Source: Lithospermum erythrorhizon
Taxonomy: Eukaryota; Streptophyta; Magnoliopsida; Boraginales; Boraginaceae
Direction: 5' to 3'
Length of the DNA: 64,000 nucleotides
Assembly: GCA_019722365.1 (NCBI GenBank)
Contig: JADFUC010002248.1
Coordinates: 248,001-312,000, forward strand
Shown here: in pieces, positions 25,036-37,335 of the stretch
Layout of the letters: each line of letters opens with the position of its first letter
Position numbering within the stretch: the stretch's first letter is position 1
Notes under the pieces: generated by a model
Database searches by the model: none
What the model was told of the DNA's origin: nothing
Seen by the model: the letters and a program-made list of their open reading frames with translations, nothing else
Translations under genes and position numbers: made by a program

Positions 25036-28000
25036 TTAATTAAGTTTGCTTGTAGCAAAGTAAGCTAAAGGTCCAACAATGGCAGCATTAATATAAGTAG
25101 CCGGTTCAGAATGACTATAATCAGTCCGATCATCTGAGAATGAGTCACTTTGATCTGGTCCTCCCACAATCGCTCCGACCAAGATGTTAGGATTTGGCTT
25201 TGATGTGTGGAAATATGGTTCAAATCCACTTTTACAAGCAAAGGGTTGAGGATGAACTCGTACAGAGGGCATTGAGGATCCTCTGTGGTGTACCCTTCTT
25301 GGATAATTTCTCCCATACCCTACCATGTATGACATCTTCAGTGGATTTTCACCTAAGATGTAGTCCACCTGAAATTTCAAAGTTTAAACTATCATAAGCA
25401 TTGGTAAATTTATAAGCATTTGAATTGAATGTGAGATTGGTAACACTCTATGGCAATTGAGTTTTATCATGTTTTATATTTCGTACATAAGGTGTGTTAT
25501 ATCTTTTACTATGTCAAGATTTGACACCTCTACATGAATTTGTTAGCAAACCTGTCTTTTAGCAAGCTTTCTCAAGGTGGTTGAGGTGACAAGGAGGTTC
25601 CCACAGTGAAAGGTATGCTTCTTGGCTGCCATATACTTAGCATATGTTGTAACCAAGAAAGTTATAGATGTCACATATTGCAAATTGGTCTGCTCTAGCT
25701 TGTACATTAAACCTCCTGCATCAATGTACAATAGAGTAATGACCATTATAACATTCTTATGTTGGATGCCAAGACCCCACACAAAGTGTCAATACATACT
25801 AATTTTTTTCTATATAAATATCATATTCTCGTATTTAAGCAAGTGAAATGGTGGTGCGACACCATGTGGTTCCAAGTGCAACCAATATTTTTCTTTTGAT
25901 AAAACTGTATATCGTTAATAGTTATAAATCAGTAATAGAATATAGCATTGCTGATGTGAAATTGTGGTTGAGGAGACCGTCATTTGCGAGCGCTACCAAT
26001 ATTTTTCTTTTGATAAAACTGTATATCATCAATAATTGTTGCATAACATTACATAGGACATGCCACTGAGTCACTGACCTCTGGTATATTTGGTGCTTGA
26101 GGATGGGGAATTAGGCAGTATTTTACACATGAAGTTCTCTGCATTCTGTTGGAACGTCCCAAAATTGTTGTCATGTCCCAACACACTTCTCTACACATTG
26201 GAATGATGGAAAACAGACATAGTTTAGAAACAGGTACAAACAAAAGAAAGATTTTCTTGAACATGTCCTTTTTGGCTAAAAATGGAAATGCAAGACAAGA
26301 AATTGCACATCAGTTGGGTCAGTCATTCACATCAGAATCTTTGACCATCTTCACTCTTGAGTGTTTCAACTTGAAAAGACATCAAATCAATTAGGTCCTT
26401 TTTGTTACTGTTGGGTAGTTGAGTACACCATATAACAAACATGTAAAGAGAAAGTGCAAAATAGACAATAAAGATTACTATTGTCTATTGATAAGAATCA
26501 TAAGAATATTTTGAAAAGGCATTTCCAACGATGCTATTGTGCATTTTTTGACATAAATGGGAAACAAATTCACTTTTATATATTTTTACCCTAAAACCGA
26601 ATGAACGTTTTTTAATTCATTTTATCTGTTACTATATTGGTTTTTGCTAAACAAACCATCGCAAATTGTTTAACAACCTAATTGAGGCTCGATTTTAGTA
26701 GACTCATGTTGGAATCAAAACTATAATCATAAATATAATTAATTATAAAACTGCTTATAGAGTAGTACAATTATAAAACTGAAGTCCTAAAATCATCATT
26801 CCAAATACAGTTTCTTACCCTTGAAAGGAGGACATAAGCTCCAGCATATTTGTCATCCCAACTAAAAATATCTGGAGAACCATTAGCTCCCAAAGACTTG
26901 ATAAAGTTCAAGTAGTAAGTATTTCTGGTTGCCCTATCAAGCCATGCTGCTCCCCACAACAATTCATCCTGAAAAAAAAAAAAAAAATCCTCACCAAGAT
27001 TTACAATTCTACCTCCAATATCATAATCTTAAAATCCAACTATCTAAACTTTTTTGGTAAATCATAATTGTAATGACACTTACCTTATAACCAGAATAAG
27101 AGCAATAAAATGGACAAACAGCCTTGCCAAGTGAATCACTATAGGACCCTCTATACTTAATAGCAAATTGGAACACTTTCTTGGCAGTTGACAACAACAA
27201 CTTCGAATATCTCCTATCAACTTTCTTAAACACCAAGGAGGCAGCCGCCAATGCCGCCGCGGTTTCTCCGGCTACATCAGACCCCGGGTTGCTAGCCGAC
27301 ACGGCGAAAACTGCTCTGTTTTTCGCCATATCTTCAGGCCTCTGCCAACACTTGTCTTCAGTATTAGGGTCACCAACACCAACATAGAGCTTCCCGGGGG
27401 TCGCCCGGGCGCATTTTAGGAGGTAGTCAGTGGACCACCGGATGGCTGCTCTGGCGGAGGCTAGTTGAGGACCCATCTTCTTGCCATAGTCCAACACACT
27501 CCATGATAAAATTGTGGTTGAGTAGGCCATTGGAAAGTTGAATTTTACATTGTCTCCAGCATCATAGTAGCCTCCAACTAAATCAACCTGCCATATATGG
27601 TACATATTCTACATGTCAAATTACCAATAGTTTTAAGTAGTAGAGACTTATATAACAACATGCAAGTAATTTAACTACAAATGTGCAATTCCTTAGTTAT
27701 GATTACACAAATAATATTACACTAATAATTCTTTAGCCAAAAATCAAAATGTGCAATCTGTTGCTAACTATTATTGAACTTAAGCACCACATTTTTACTA
27801 GACTCGACTACATAAATTGTAGGCATGTACTCATGCACTCAATGTATAATAAACTTGAATAAAATGTAGGGCCCTAAAATGTATGTCAAATACCATAGTC
27901 CATATAAATATTATTGTATAAAGTGTATAAACTACATATATTTTACAGATAACACAATATTGTATGATAATGTGCACATATCAAATTACTCCAACAAATT

Positions 28001-28378
28001 AAAAGGTATGAGACAATGAGTTATGAGTACTACATACTATCCACAAATAAGCATGCTAGCTTTATTTAAATATAATATGGCATATGCACAACTACATTGG
28101 TGACAAAATCATGAAATTGCAAGAAAAATGTTGCATTTTTTGTACTAAAAGTGTAAAATACTTACGTGCGCCGTGTTACCATCATAGAGGCCAGAATTGG
28201 ATCTCCAAGTAAGTTGTTGGTCATGAGGAAGTCTACCTGATCTTTGACCTTGGAAAAACACTATGGACTTTGCTAAAGCATCCCTATAATTTTGTTTACC
28301 TTCCACATTTGCCCACAAAAAAGAGAAGAAAAAGTACACAAGGGTGAGAAGAGAAGATTTCTTCATCAATGCTGCCAT
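25036..28378 (-). CDS. GH9 endo-1,4-beta-glucanase (secreted class B cellulase)
   Basis: Complete 491-residue glycoside hydrolase family 9 enzyme acting on cell-wall beta-1,4-glucans. Exons (minus): 28166-28378, 27084-27587, 26819-26968, 26079-26190, 25552-25715, 25036-25368, all in frame. The start is the first true ATG ([13 protein letters not shown]); the upstream open codons begin with TTG. A signal peptide covers about residues 1-27. The catalytic motif [12 protein letters not shown] places Asp80 and Asp83, and [11 protein letters not shown] near the C-terminus places the acid Glu469. Other family signatures are [19 protein letters not shown] and [17 protein letters not shown]. There is no membrane anchor and no C-terminal carbohydrate-binding module, hence class B. 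All expected catalytic residues are present. Confidence 0.97.
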
Positions 28379-28446
28379 TCTACACAACTAAGAAAGTGCT
28401 AGCTTAGAATGTTTGGATGGTTTGAGTCCATGCAGTTGATACCTTG

Positions 28447-28456
28447 ATTTATATAG
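28447..28456 (-). promoter_or_regulatory. TATA box of the GH9 gene
   Basis: TATATAAAT on the minus strand, about 70 nt upstream of the GH9 ATG at 28378. Position and sequence fit a plant core promoter. Confidence 0.6.
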
Positions 28457-30606
28457 GATTTCCCCTCAATTAATAATTATTTTTCTTACAATTTTTATTT
28501 ATTTATGTTTTCTTTTAATAGTATTTTTGGCTCCAATCAACATGGAGAAAATGCACGTGGGGTTGATTGGAGCTCCAAATTGTCACCAAATTAAGTTGTC
28601 TCGTGCACAAATCTACTTTTATCAATTGTATTTCAGTATATTAACTTGCTACTTCATTCAATTAAAATTAATTACTCCTTCCATCCCAGGACTCTATTTA
28701 TCAATTGTACAACTCTATGTTTTCAGTGCTCATATGCACTTGTAAGTTGCTCTTTGTTTCTTTGTATATATTTTGTGAATGCTGCTTTTCTCATTAATAA
28801 CTTTTATTCTAATACCGAGTACTTGTGAGATTATATAAAAAACTAACCAATAATTTAGCTATTTTGAAAAAAAAAATGGCAATATAACATGCAGGTGTAA
28901 AAATTATCTATTGCCTTTACTTCTTTAATCTTGCATCCTTTTCGGATATTAGACCCTATAATTATTATCAAATTGTCTTAATTGAATATTGGCAAAAATA
29001 AAATATAAGATACAAAGCTAGTCCGACATGGATGCAATTATAATATTATATCATCTCTAATACACAAGTTTCTATTGAACTTTGAAGTTAATCGTGTTTA
29101 GACGAAAGTAGTACAAGAATGAGTTGGTGACCTCATGAAACGTCCTCATATTACACCAACTTTAATTAACCATTAGGTTTAGGCCAGTGTCGGACGAATA
29201 TTAGTCATAATAACTAGATTGAGTTCATACTGTACTCATCACAACAAACGATAAGTATATTCTAAGGTTCTTCAAATCAAATTTACTAATCACAACAAAC
29301 TAGAGATCGCCAATGCAATTATTTGGTGTGATTCTGTATCTAGACAAATTATTTTGCTAATATAGTTGCATGTCTCATTCATAAAAGTTTATTACACAAA
29401 CTTTTTTGCTATACTACAGCCATCCATGCCTTCAATTCGAATTGCATACAACCGTAGCTGGCACCAAATGATATAAGAGTATGAAATATACATTTATCGC
29501 GAGGTCACGTAGCCTCGATTCTTCCTATCAACACTTTCTACCAAGATGTCACACAAGCACTCGCCTCTAATAATTCGCTTACTCCCGCCAATGCTGGGCC
29601 ATACACTATAATTGCGTACCCCTATATTTATTTCAAAGACATACTAAAGCACAATCCGCTACGCTGCTCCCTCGTTAAAAAAAAAGAATTGCAGACAAAA
29701 TATAATAGTTTGATATTTGATTATTCCATTATATATTCATATCTATATATAGATGCGATGAGTGAAAGAAAACAATATATGAGTGGCTATAGCAGTTTTA
29801 TTTCCCATGCAATTCAACTAACTAATGAAAAATCTATAGCTAGAGGATTGGCAAGTATTCCTAGTAAATGTTACCATGTCTCATTTTGGTCCCTCATCAT
29901 AATTATTGAATTACGATTGTTAAATGTTGCCAAAATAGTACATTGTTAAACTAAAAGTATTTGGCTAGCAATTAATGATCATATTAATTAGTTTAGGGAC
30001 CATATGTTGAATTATACTTCCTCCATTTTCATTTGGCTGGGTATATATAGTAGTTTACTTATTACTCCGATGATGTAAAATTATGGTCCAAATGAAAATG
30101 GCAATATAACATGCAAGTGTAAAAATCGATATAATATTATTCAATCATCTTTGATTTGACATAATTTTATAAACATTTTTTCAATTTATTAGTAATTTCA
30201 ACTTGAAATTAAATATGTTTGAACTATTTTCAATATATAAACTTTGCCACTTTTGGAGTTACTAATCATAAAAAGCAACTACACTCAAATAGAAACAAAT
30301 ATAGTACTATAGATAATCGTATGACATAGTAGCTCGATTTAGTCATTCCAACTGTAGACCGACGGAAGATCCAAATAATGCAATATTTTGTCTTAATAGT
30401 AATGCAAAATTACATATTATATCTTGAAAATAGTTTGTCTTTATTAAAAAGATTAATAATAAGTCATTGTTGAAGATACATCACTCTCTGTTGTCGGGAT
30501 CAATCATGGAGATCCTTTTGTGTTTTCCCTAGTAGGCCACCGTCAGATTCGAAATATTAGGAATTTGATGCACAAACTTCACTAATTTGATCGATCGATG
30601 ACAAAT

Positions 30607-30807
30607 AATACTCCCTTCGATCTAAGTTTCAAGAGACAACTACAAGAAAAGAAAATACTAAAATCGCATATCAAAAATATAAATGTCAATTAATCAAAAT
30701 TACATCATTAGTTGGTTGACAAGATCAATAGAAAAATAACAAAATACATCAAACGAAAAGACAATTTATTATACTGTAACGATAACTAAAAAACCGAAGG
30801 AATATTA
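30607..30807. mobile_element. Stowaway-like MITE
   Basis: Left end ATACTCCCTTCGATCTAAG; right end in reverse complement ATATTCCTTCGGTTTTTTAG. About 200 bp long and non-coding, with imperfect inverted ends. Confidence 0.5.
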
Positions 30808-31679
30808 GAGTAAATGAACTAATTGTGGAAATATAGAACAACGTAGATTTTATACAGATTCACCCTCAATGCATGTAAGAGTTTCATCCAGTTGCTAATG
30901 CATATCTTTGTTACTCACGTCGTTTGGTTACGCTACTAAAGAGCATTCGATCACTCATTGTATTTTCTCTCAACATTTTTATTCAGATCCACCATCGTGC
31001 CTCTTACTTTATGTAATTATACATCATGCATTGATGATTCATGATGTCCACACTACATTAAGAATAATCAATTAATTAATGCAAGGATGCACAATGGGAG
31101 TCATGGAAAATAAAGGTAGAAAATCTTATCAAATTCAATGCATGATATACAAATTTCAAAGTAGGGAGATATCGAAAGAAAATAAAAGATATTCCTTGAA
31201 TTGGTAAGACGATAATGCGTGCTAACTGCTAAGTAGGAATGTTATCGATTTGGATAATTCAGAAATTGTTCGGTATCCTAATAATTAACTTGGATTCGTT
31301 CGCTCAATAGAAATTGAATCGATTCGAAAGCTCAACTCAACTCATTAATTTGATCGAGTCGGTTGTTTTAACACGATTATAATTTTGTTCAATTTACATG
31401 GGGTTAAGAGTCTGCCTAATTGCTCTAGGCCTCTAGTTCACAAATCACAAGTACAGCACTTGTCCAAGCCCAGGCCCTACACTAACATTTTAACCGGGCC
31501 AATTAATTGTCATTGACCCAATAAAGGAGAAAATTGGCAAAATATCAGCTATGTTTGATCAAATTTTTAATTTAAAGTACTATCCTAAATTCTTCTTCAA
31601 ATTCTCTGCATAAATAAGACACCTACGAATCTATCTAAAATATCCCCCTTAAAAATTAACACCCCATCTCTTTCATTTT

Positions 31680-31792
31680 CAACCTAACCCTAACCCTACC
31701 ACACCCCCAACCCCACCACCTGCCCCAACCCCCCATTGTGCCCCATCCTCCTCCTTTCCTCCTCTTTCTCCTCCTCCTCCCTCCTCATCCCA
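31680..31792. repeat. Polypyrimidine (CCT-rich) tract
   Basis: Over 100 bases almost wholly C and T, with some A, on the plus strand, including runs of CCTCCT. It stands out against the surrounding AT-rich DNA. Confidence 0.8.
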
Positions 31793-32836
31793 CGCTTCAC
31801 GAAAATTATTTAGAATTAAGCGACATATTACTTGATTTAAAAAATATTCAAGATTAATACAAATCTTCTCATATTATTTTATTCTTAACATTGCTAGTTA
31901 TAATTTACATATCATTAGTTTACAATATAATATTATTTATGATTAATATAATATTAATACTCCCTCCATCCTAATTTGTAAGATTATTTTTTTTTAAATG
32001 AAAATTTTAAAATTGATTTCACTTTCGATCAAATTTATGGAGAAAAATCTGAAAGAATATAAGACACTCAACTGCTTAAATTTCAGATAAAATTAAATGA
32101 TACTTAAATCGAAACTTAGTTTAATACGATTTTCGCTTATGAAGAATAACACGTGCCATTCTAGTGCCCACTCTAAGGTACGAATGAGTCAAAGTCAAAG
32201 CTCTCGGCGGCTGAATAATTGCATAGAGAATAGCAAGATATATAGGAACCATTGTTTGAATGTTGCCTACTTTAAGATGACCAAGTTAAATGTCCTAAAA
32301 CCAATTGCTCACAAAACCAGAACCCATTTGCTAATCTTGCATGTGCATTTTTTTGGAGAGTACATGTGCATTTAATAAATAGATAGTTAATATAATGTTA
32401 GCTATAAAATTTAATATAATATTCGCTATAAATACAAATTCGAATCTTCTATCTCTTTCGATGTTCTTTATCTACCCATGTTTTATATATTTATACATTA
32501 TTTTCTTTGGATATTATGAAGTATTACAAACATACTCCGTATTAAATATGTACTATAAAAGAGGACGTCGACAGGGTAAATTAAAGATTCTATGATGGAC
32601 ATATGGCATTGAAGTCGCACAATAATGGCATAGTATACTTGATGGTCTATGTCTCACTCATTCTCCTTTATTTTGTTGTTATATTAAACTATATGAGTAA
32701 TGGAGGGAGGAGGTAATGCGATGGGCCCTCATATTTGACCATAATAATGAGTGAACACACCTACAAGTCTACAACTACACAAGTTGATCAACAAACCAGT
32801 GGCACAAAAGCTTCCAATTTTAGTACTAAATGCTCT

Positions 32837-32844
32837 TATAAATA
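32837..32844 (+). promoter_or_regulatory. TATA box of the LRR gene
   Basis: TATAAATA, 57 nt upstream of the ATG at 32894, leaving a short leader. Confidence 0.65.
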
Positions 32845-32893
32845 CACACCAAACACTTAATCCAAATCTTCATATGTCAACAAAAACAACACA

Positions 32894-34339
32894 ATGCTTT
32901 CTTTCTTTACTAAAAACTCAAGTCTCATTTTCTTGTTTTTCACTATACTCATTCATTACTCCATTTCAGTTTCTGCAAAATGCCATGTAGATGATGAATC
33001 AGGCTTACTAGCATTCAAGAAAGGGATCGTTTCCGACCCCTCAGGAATGCTTAGTAAATGGAAATCAGGTACAGATTGCTGTGCCTGGCCAGGCATACAA
33101 TGCCGGGACACTAACCGGGTCCATGAGTTGGCTCTTTACGGCCAACTCAATAAGCCAAACGGTTATTTAGCTGGAACAATCTCCCCCTCCCTCGCCAAAC
33201 TCAAGGAGCTAAACGCGATTTATTTCCAGGATCTCAGAAACATTTCCGGGCCTTTCCCAAGTTTTCTGTTTAGTCTCCAAAACATTGGTTATGTTTATAT
33301 TGAAAACAACAAGTTGTCTGGAAAATTGCCTGAAAACCTTGGGCAACTTAGCAACCTCATTGCATTGAGCCTTGCTGGGAATAGATTTTCGGGGCCAATA
33401 CCGAGTTCGATTGGGGGGTTAACTCAGCTTATCCAACTCAAACTCCATAACAATCTCCTCACAGGGACCATCCCAGCTTCCTTCAAGGCTCTCAAGAACG
33501 TTACCGCTCTTAGTTTGGATCATAACCAACTCTCTGGAGCCATTCCGGATTTCTTCACTGAGACCCACAAACTCATATTTCTGGAATTGTCGCACAACAA
33601 ATTATCAGGGAACATCCCTGGAAGCATTGCAGCAATAGCACCTAATTTGCGCTTTCTTCAGCTTGGCCACAATGCATTATCAGGGACAATCCCTGATTTT
33701 CTTGGGAAGTTTCAGGCTTTGGATACCCTGGATCTTTCTTGGAACAAATTTTCCGGAACTGTTCCGAAAACCTTCGGGAATCTGACCAAGATATTCAACC
33801 TGGATTTGTCTCATAACTCCCTTGTGGATCCATTTCCTCAGATGAATGTCAAAGGCATTGAATCACTAGATTTGTCTTACAACAACTTTAATCTAGTAAA
33901 CATTCCAAAATGGGTTGCTTCTTCAGCCATTATATACTCATTGAAGCTAGCGAAATGCGGGTTGAAGTTCAAACTCGACGATTTCAAGCCAGTTGAGACT
34001 TATTTCTATGACTACATTGATCTTTCAGAGAATGAGATTACAGGCAGCCCTGTGAAGTTGCTCAACAGGACGGATTATTTGGTGGGATTTTATGCATCAG
34101 GGAATCAGTTGAAGTTCGATTTCGGAAGTTTGAGAATTGTTAAGACATTGAAGGATTTGGACATTTCAAGGAACTTGGTATTTGGCAAAGTGCCTCAGGA
34201 TGTTGCTGGATTGAGAATGTTGAATGTTAGCCATAACCATTTGTGTGGTCAGCTTCCGGCGACGAAGTTTGCTGCAACTGCATTTGCTGGAAATGATTGC
34301 CTGTGTGGCTCTCCATTGCCTGCTTGCAAAAAAACTTGA
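32894..34339 (+). CDS. Secreted leucine-rich repeat protein (DRT100 / PGIP-like)
   Basis: Single-exon gene for 481 residues. A signal peptide covers about 1-27. A Cys-capped LRR N-terminal domain follows (DDESGLLAFKKGIVSDPSG, then TDCCAWPGIQC). About ten plant-type LRRs come next, with the consensus LxxLxLxxNxLSGxIP (for example LIALSLAGNRFSGPIPSSI). A C-terminal cap has paired Cys (DCLCGSPLPACKK). There is no transmembrane helix and no kinase domain, so it is an extracellular or wall LRR protein rather than a receptor kinase. Relatives include DRT100-, FLOR1- and PGIP-type proteins. Ligand and role are unknown; the PGIP name would be inference because the repeats are longer and more irregular than in true PGIPs. 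Confidence 0.95.
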   Translation: MLSFFTKNSSLIFLFFTILIHYSISVSAKCHVDDESGLLAFKKGIVSDPSGMLSKWKSGTDCCAWPGIQCRDTNRVHELALYGQLNKPNGYLAGTISPSLAKLKELNAIYFQDLRNISGPFPSFLFSLQNIGYVYIENNKLSGKLPENLGQLSNLIALSLAGNRFSGPIPSSIGGLTQLIQLKLHNNLLTGTIPASFKALKNVTALSLDHNQLSGAIPDFFTETHKLIFLELSHNKLSGNIPGSIAAIAPNLRFLQLGHNALSGTIPDFLGKFQALDTLDLSWNKFSGTVPKTFGNLTKIFNLDLSHNSLVDPFPQMNVKGIESLDLSYNNFNLVNIPKWVASSAIIYSLKLAKCGLKFKLDDFKPVETYFYDYIDLSENEITGSPVKLLNRTDYLVGFYASGNQLKFDFGSLRIVKTLKDLDISRNLVFGKVPQDVAGLRMLNVSHNHLCGQLPATKFAATAFAGNDCLCGSPLPACKKT

Positions 34340-34577
34340 GAAAAGATGGAATTGGACCACTATAGAAGACACTGCTAGAGATGTTTAAGGAGTTCAACTT
34401 GTAATTTATGTCATTTTCTGTAATAATGATTTTTAATCAAGATTTTATCTGTTTACATTTGCTAGATTGCGAATAACACAATTTGTATGAACTGTTTGTT
34501 ACACCTATTAATCCCACTCACTTCAAATTTGTGGAAGATTTGGTGATTTGTTTTCAATTATAACAATGCATTCATGA

Positions 34578-34676
34578 GTACCTCCAATCCAAGTTCGAGG
34601 TCTTGAACATAACTTTCATTTGAATCAATCATCGAAATGTTAAGACTTGACAATCTTTTAGTGATGTAGGGAGTAC
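34578..34676. mobile_element. Short Stowaway-like MITE downstream of the LRR gene
   Basis: Left end AGTACCTCCAATCCAAG and right end AGTGATGTAGGGAGTAC form imperfect inverted ends about 100 bp apart. Near the right end, GACTTGACAATCTTTTAGTG resembles the corresponding part of the intronic MITE at 4016-4268. Confidence 0.5.
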
Positions 34677-34881
34677 AAAATGAAGAAAGATGAGAAAAAA
34701 TAATCGTCCATAGAATGGTTTTTAAATGAACCTTCAAAGAGGTAAAATAAATCATCAAGTAGTTTCACTCAGATGGATTTATGTTTAAGCACACTGATTA
34801 TACAAGCAAATAACATTACAATATCAATTTCAAGCTGACATAAACTGGCAACACTTATGCCTTCTAATGTACATACTCGAT

Positions 34882-36985
34882 TTATCTCAGGCTCACCACG
34901 GGCCAGGGTGTCACACCGCCTGCTGGTAGTGAGGGGCGAATGACGGGTACTCTCTTAACCACTGAAAATGCTTCATTGAGACGAGCAGCATCACTCATGA
35001 ACTGTGATATCTTCTGCAAGAAGAAGTTATGTATGAACAGAGGAAAGCAACAGTTATGTAGAATAGAAAATATCATAACAGAATTCAAGTAGAAAGTAAA
35101 ACCAACAACTCCTAATGATGAAGAGGAATGGAACATGTGGCTATGAGACCAGAATTACAAGTTAATATGATATCTTCACAAAATAAATAATCAACTGTAA
35201 TGATACTCAATGTAAACACAATTATCACAATTGAGTAAAATGCTATAAACAATAACTGAAGGGGGCCTGACCACTTTGAGGATTAGAACAAAATCCATTG
35301 CCAAAAAATTTCCCATCTGATGGAAGAAGGAAAATGACCTCGATCAGCAAAAGAAGGGTATCATAGGTCAGTAGCAGGTGTCATCAAGAAGCTGCTATTC
35401 TAACATGATAAATGCAACAACTTGATGTAATGCAATAAATGTTCGAGGCTGAAGGATGAGTTGACATTGCTAATTGTTAACCAACGAAAGTAGCAGCTTT
35501 CGCCAACTGACCATAGCCACATATGGTTTAACAGGAACCACAAAACTTAGTTCCACCATCTTCTTCACATTTACTTTCGGAGTAAGAGTGAGATAACAAT
35601 TCTAACAGTCATCACATATGTCTTTTGTGTAAGTAACTATTATGCCCTCAACAAACTTCTACTATGACATGTAAGAGATAAATTGCCACCTCTGTATTGT
35701 TCAATCAATTCTAAAGGCCACAAACGCATTGCAGCGTATCATTCGATTACAAATTCTCACATTTTGTCAATTAGTCTTCAGGCAGTTTCGAGGGATGCCT
35801 CTCAAAGTAGTTTAGATGAATGGATGAAACAATAGAAATCATTTGTTGAAGTGGAAGCTAACACTGATCAAAATGGAGTAGATAAATAAGTAAAATGCTA
35901 AAAGCAGTCAAGACAAAGGCAGACAAGAACAGGGCTCAATTTATAGATCATAGATCAGTGAAGCAAAATACACCAATGACAATACGAAGATCTTTATCTA
36001 GTAGTCAAAGATTGACAAAGAAATCGAGAAAACTCAAGTTCATTTGCTAGAAATTATAAAACCGACAAGAAGCAAGACAAAGAAAATTAAGAAGGCACAT
36101 TGTAAGTTCACTGACCTTATCATCCATAGTAATTCTGGGTCCTAAAGCCTTGTTCTTCTTCTTCATCGTATACAATCTTCTCCCCAAAACGACGAGCCCC
36201 ATAAATGCAGCAGCAACAGATACAGTCCAGACAGGACCTTTGAAAACACAGTATCTCAAGAATTCTATTGGAAGCTTCCACCATACAATACCACTCTTCT
36301 TCTTCTTCTCCTCCTGAACTTCACTCACTTCAGCTTCACCCTTTTCTTCAGATGCCTCTCTTTCACTACATTCTTCTCCTGAAATCTCATCTTCTTTCAT
36401 ACCCAATTCACCACTTCCTTGATCACCCTCGACTGTCATCTCACCAGAACTACTTCCACTCAAATCATCCGAAAATTTCTCCAAATTATTATCATTTTCA
36501 GTAACCATATGCTCAACTCCATTAAACCCCTCAATAAAGTTCCCCTTTTGATCATTTTCGACAATATCAACATCCAATTTTCCCTCATTTTCAGTAACCA
36601 TATGCTCAACTCCATTAAACCCCTCAAGAAAGTTCTCATTTTGATCATTTTCAGTAATCAAATGCTCAACTTCATCAACCCCCTCAAGAAATTTCCCATT
36701 TTGATCATTTTGGACAAAACCAACATCATATTTTCCCTCAAACTCACTAACCCCCTTACCATCAGACAGTTCACTACTAGATTCAGACAAAGACCTAGCA
36801 AAGTGCTTACATGAAACTTCATTATCATCACTAACAATATTATTCTTTGGAGAATCTAATGAGAAGTAGTTAGTCTGAATCATACCTTCAACAAAACCAG
36901 AAGATTCTTCTGACTCTGCCACGTCACCAATAAAGGGTACTGACAAAACCTCCCAATCTTGAAGTTCACTGCCTTCAACTTCCAT
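34882..36985 (-). CDS. Acidic single-pass membrane protein, probable ATI3-like (ATG8-interacting) family
   Basis: Complete 333-residue protein from two exons (36116-36985 and 34882-35013, minus), joined in phase 0 across a 1.1-kb intron. The start is set at MEVEGSELQDWEVL; upstream codons of the same frame look like leader. Residues about 15-225 are highly acidic and rich in Ser, Asn, Glu and Asp, with three copies of a 20-residue module. A basic/Trp segment (WWKLPIEFLRYCVFKGP) leads into one hydrophobic helix at about 251-268, then a basic stretch. The conserved tail (AARLNEAFSVVKRVPVIRPS) ends in TPWPVVSLR. A C-terminal W-x-x-L/V motif after a single helix is the layout I recall for dicot ATI3 proteins, ER proteins that bind ATG8 and UBAC2. 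A second candidate AIM, DWEVL, lies at 10-14. The gene is certain; the family name is moderately sure. Confidence 0.8.
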
Positions 36986-37227
36986 GGTCGTAACCAAATA
37001 ACAAAAACAGTAATAAAACACAAAAAAAACCAACTACTTTTAACTCTAAAATACAGTAAAAAATACACAAAAAATCAAGAATTTCTAAGTAACACAAAAA
37101 TGATACTAACTAGAAGTTAATAATTGAACTCAAAGAAGAAAAATAGTACTTATAGATTGATATGAGATGTGGTTAGGATTTTAGAATCTATGCTTTACCG
37201 ACAACACAATCCAAGAGGTATTTGTCA

Positions 37228-37335
37228 TGGTGTAACGTTATGACACCCTCACAATAACAATTTTTCGAGTCACGTTATGAGACCCTCACAATAACAATTT
37301 TTCGAGTCAAATCTTATACTAACAATTTTTCGAGT
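37228..37335. repeat. 37-bp tandem repeat upstream of the ATI3-like gene
   Basis: Two full copies and one partial copy of a unit with ACGTTATGA, ACCCTCACAATAACA and ATTTTTCGAGTC, starting about 240 bp upstream of the ATG on the promoter side. Confidence 0.85.

Larger units (their letters stand above)
28457..32836. other. Long AT-rich intergenic region
   Basis: About 4.4 kb without a supported gene, between two divergent promoters (GH9 on minus, LRR on plus). It contains one MITE, a one-sided MITE-like end near 31959 (ACTCCCTCCATCCTAATTTG), another near 28676, and a C/T-rich tract at 31680-31790. Open frames here are short and unrecognised. Confidence 0.6.

Noticed and set aside
36268..36814. 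Plus-strand open frames of 78 and 131 codons
   Set aside because: Antisense to the acidic repeat exon of the ATI3-like gene; low-complexity composition explains their openness.
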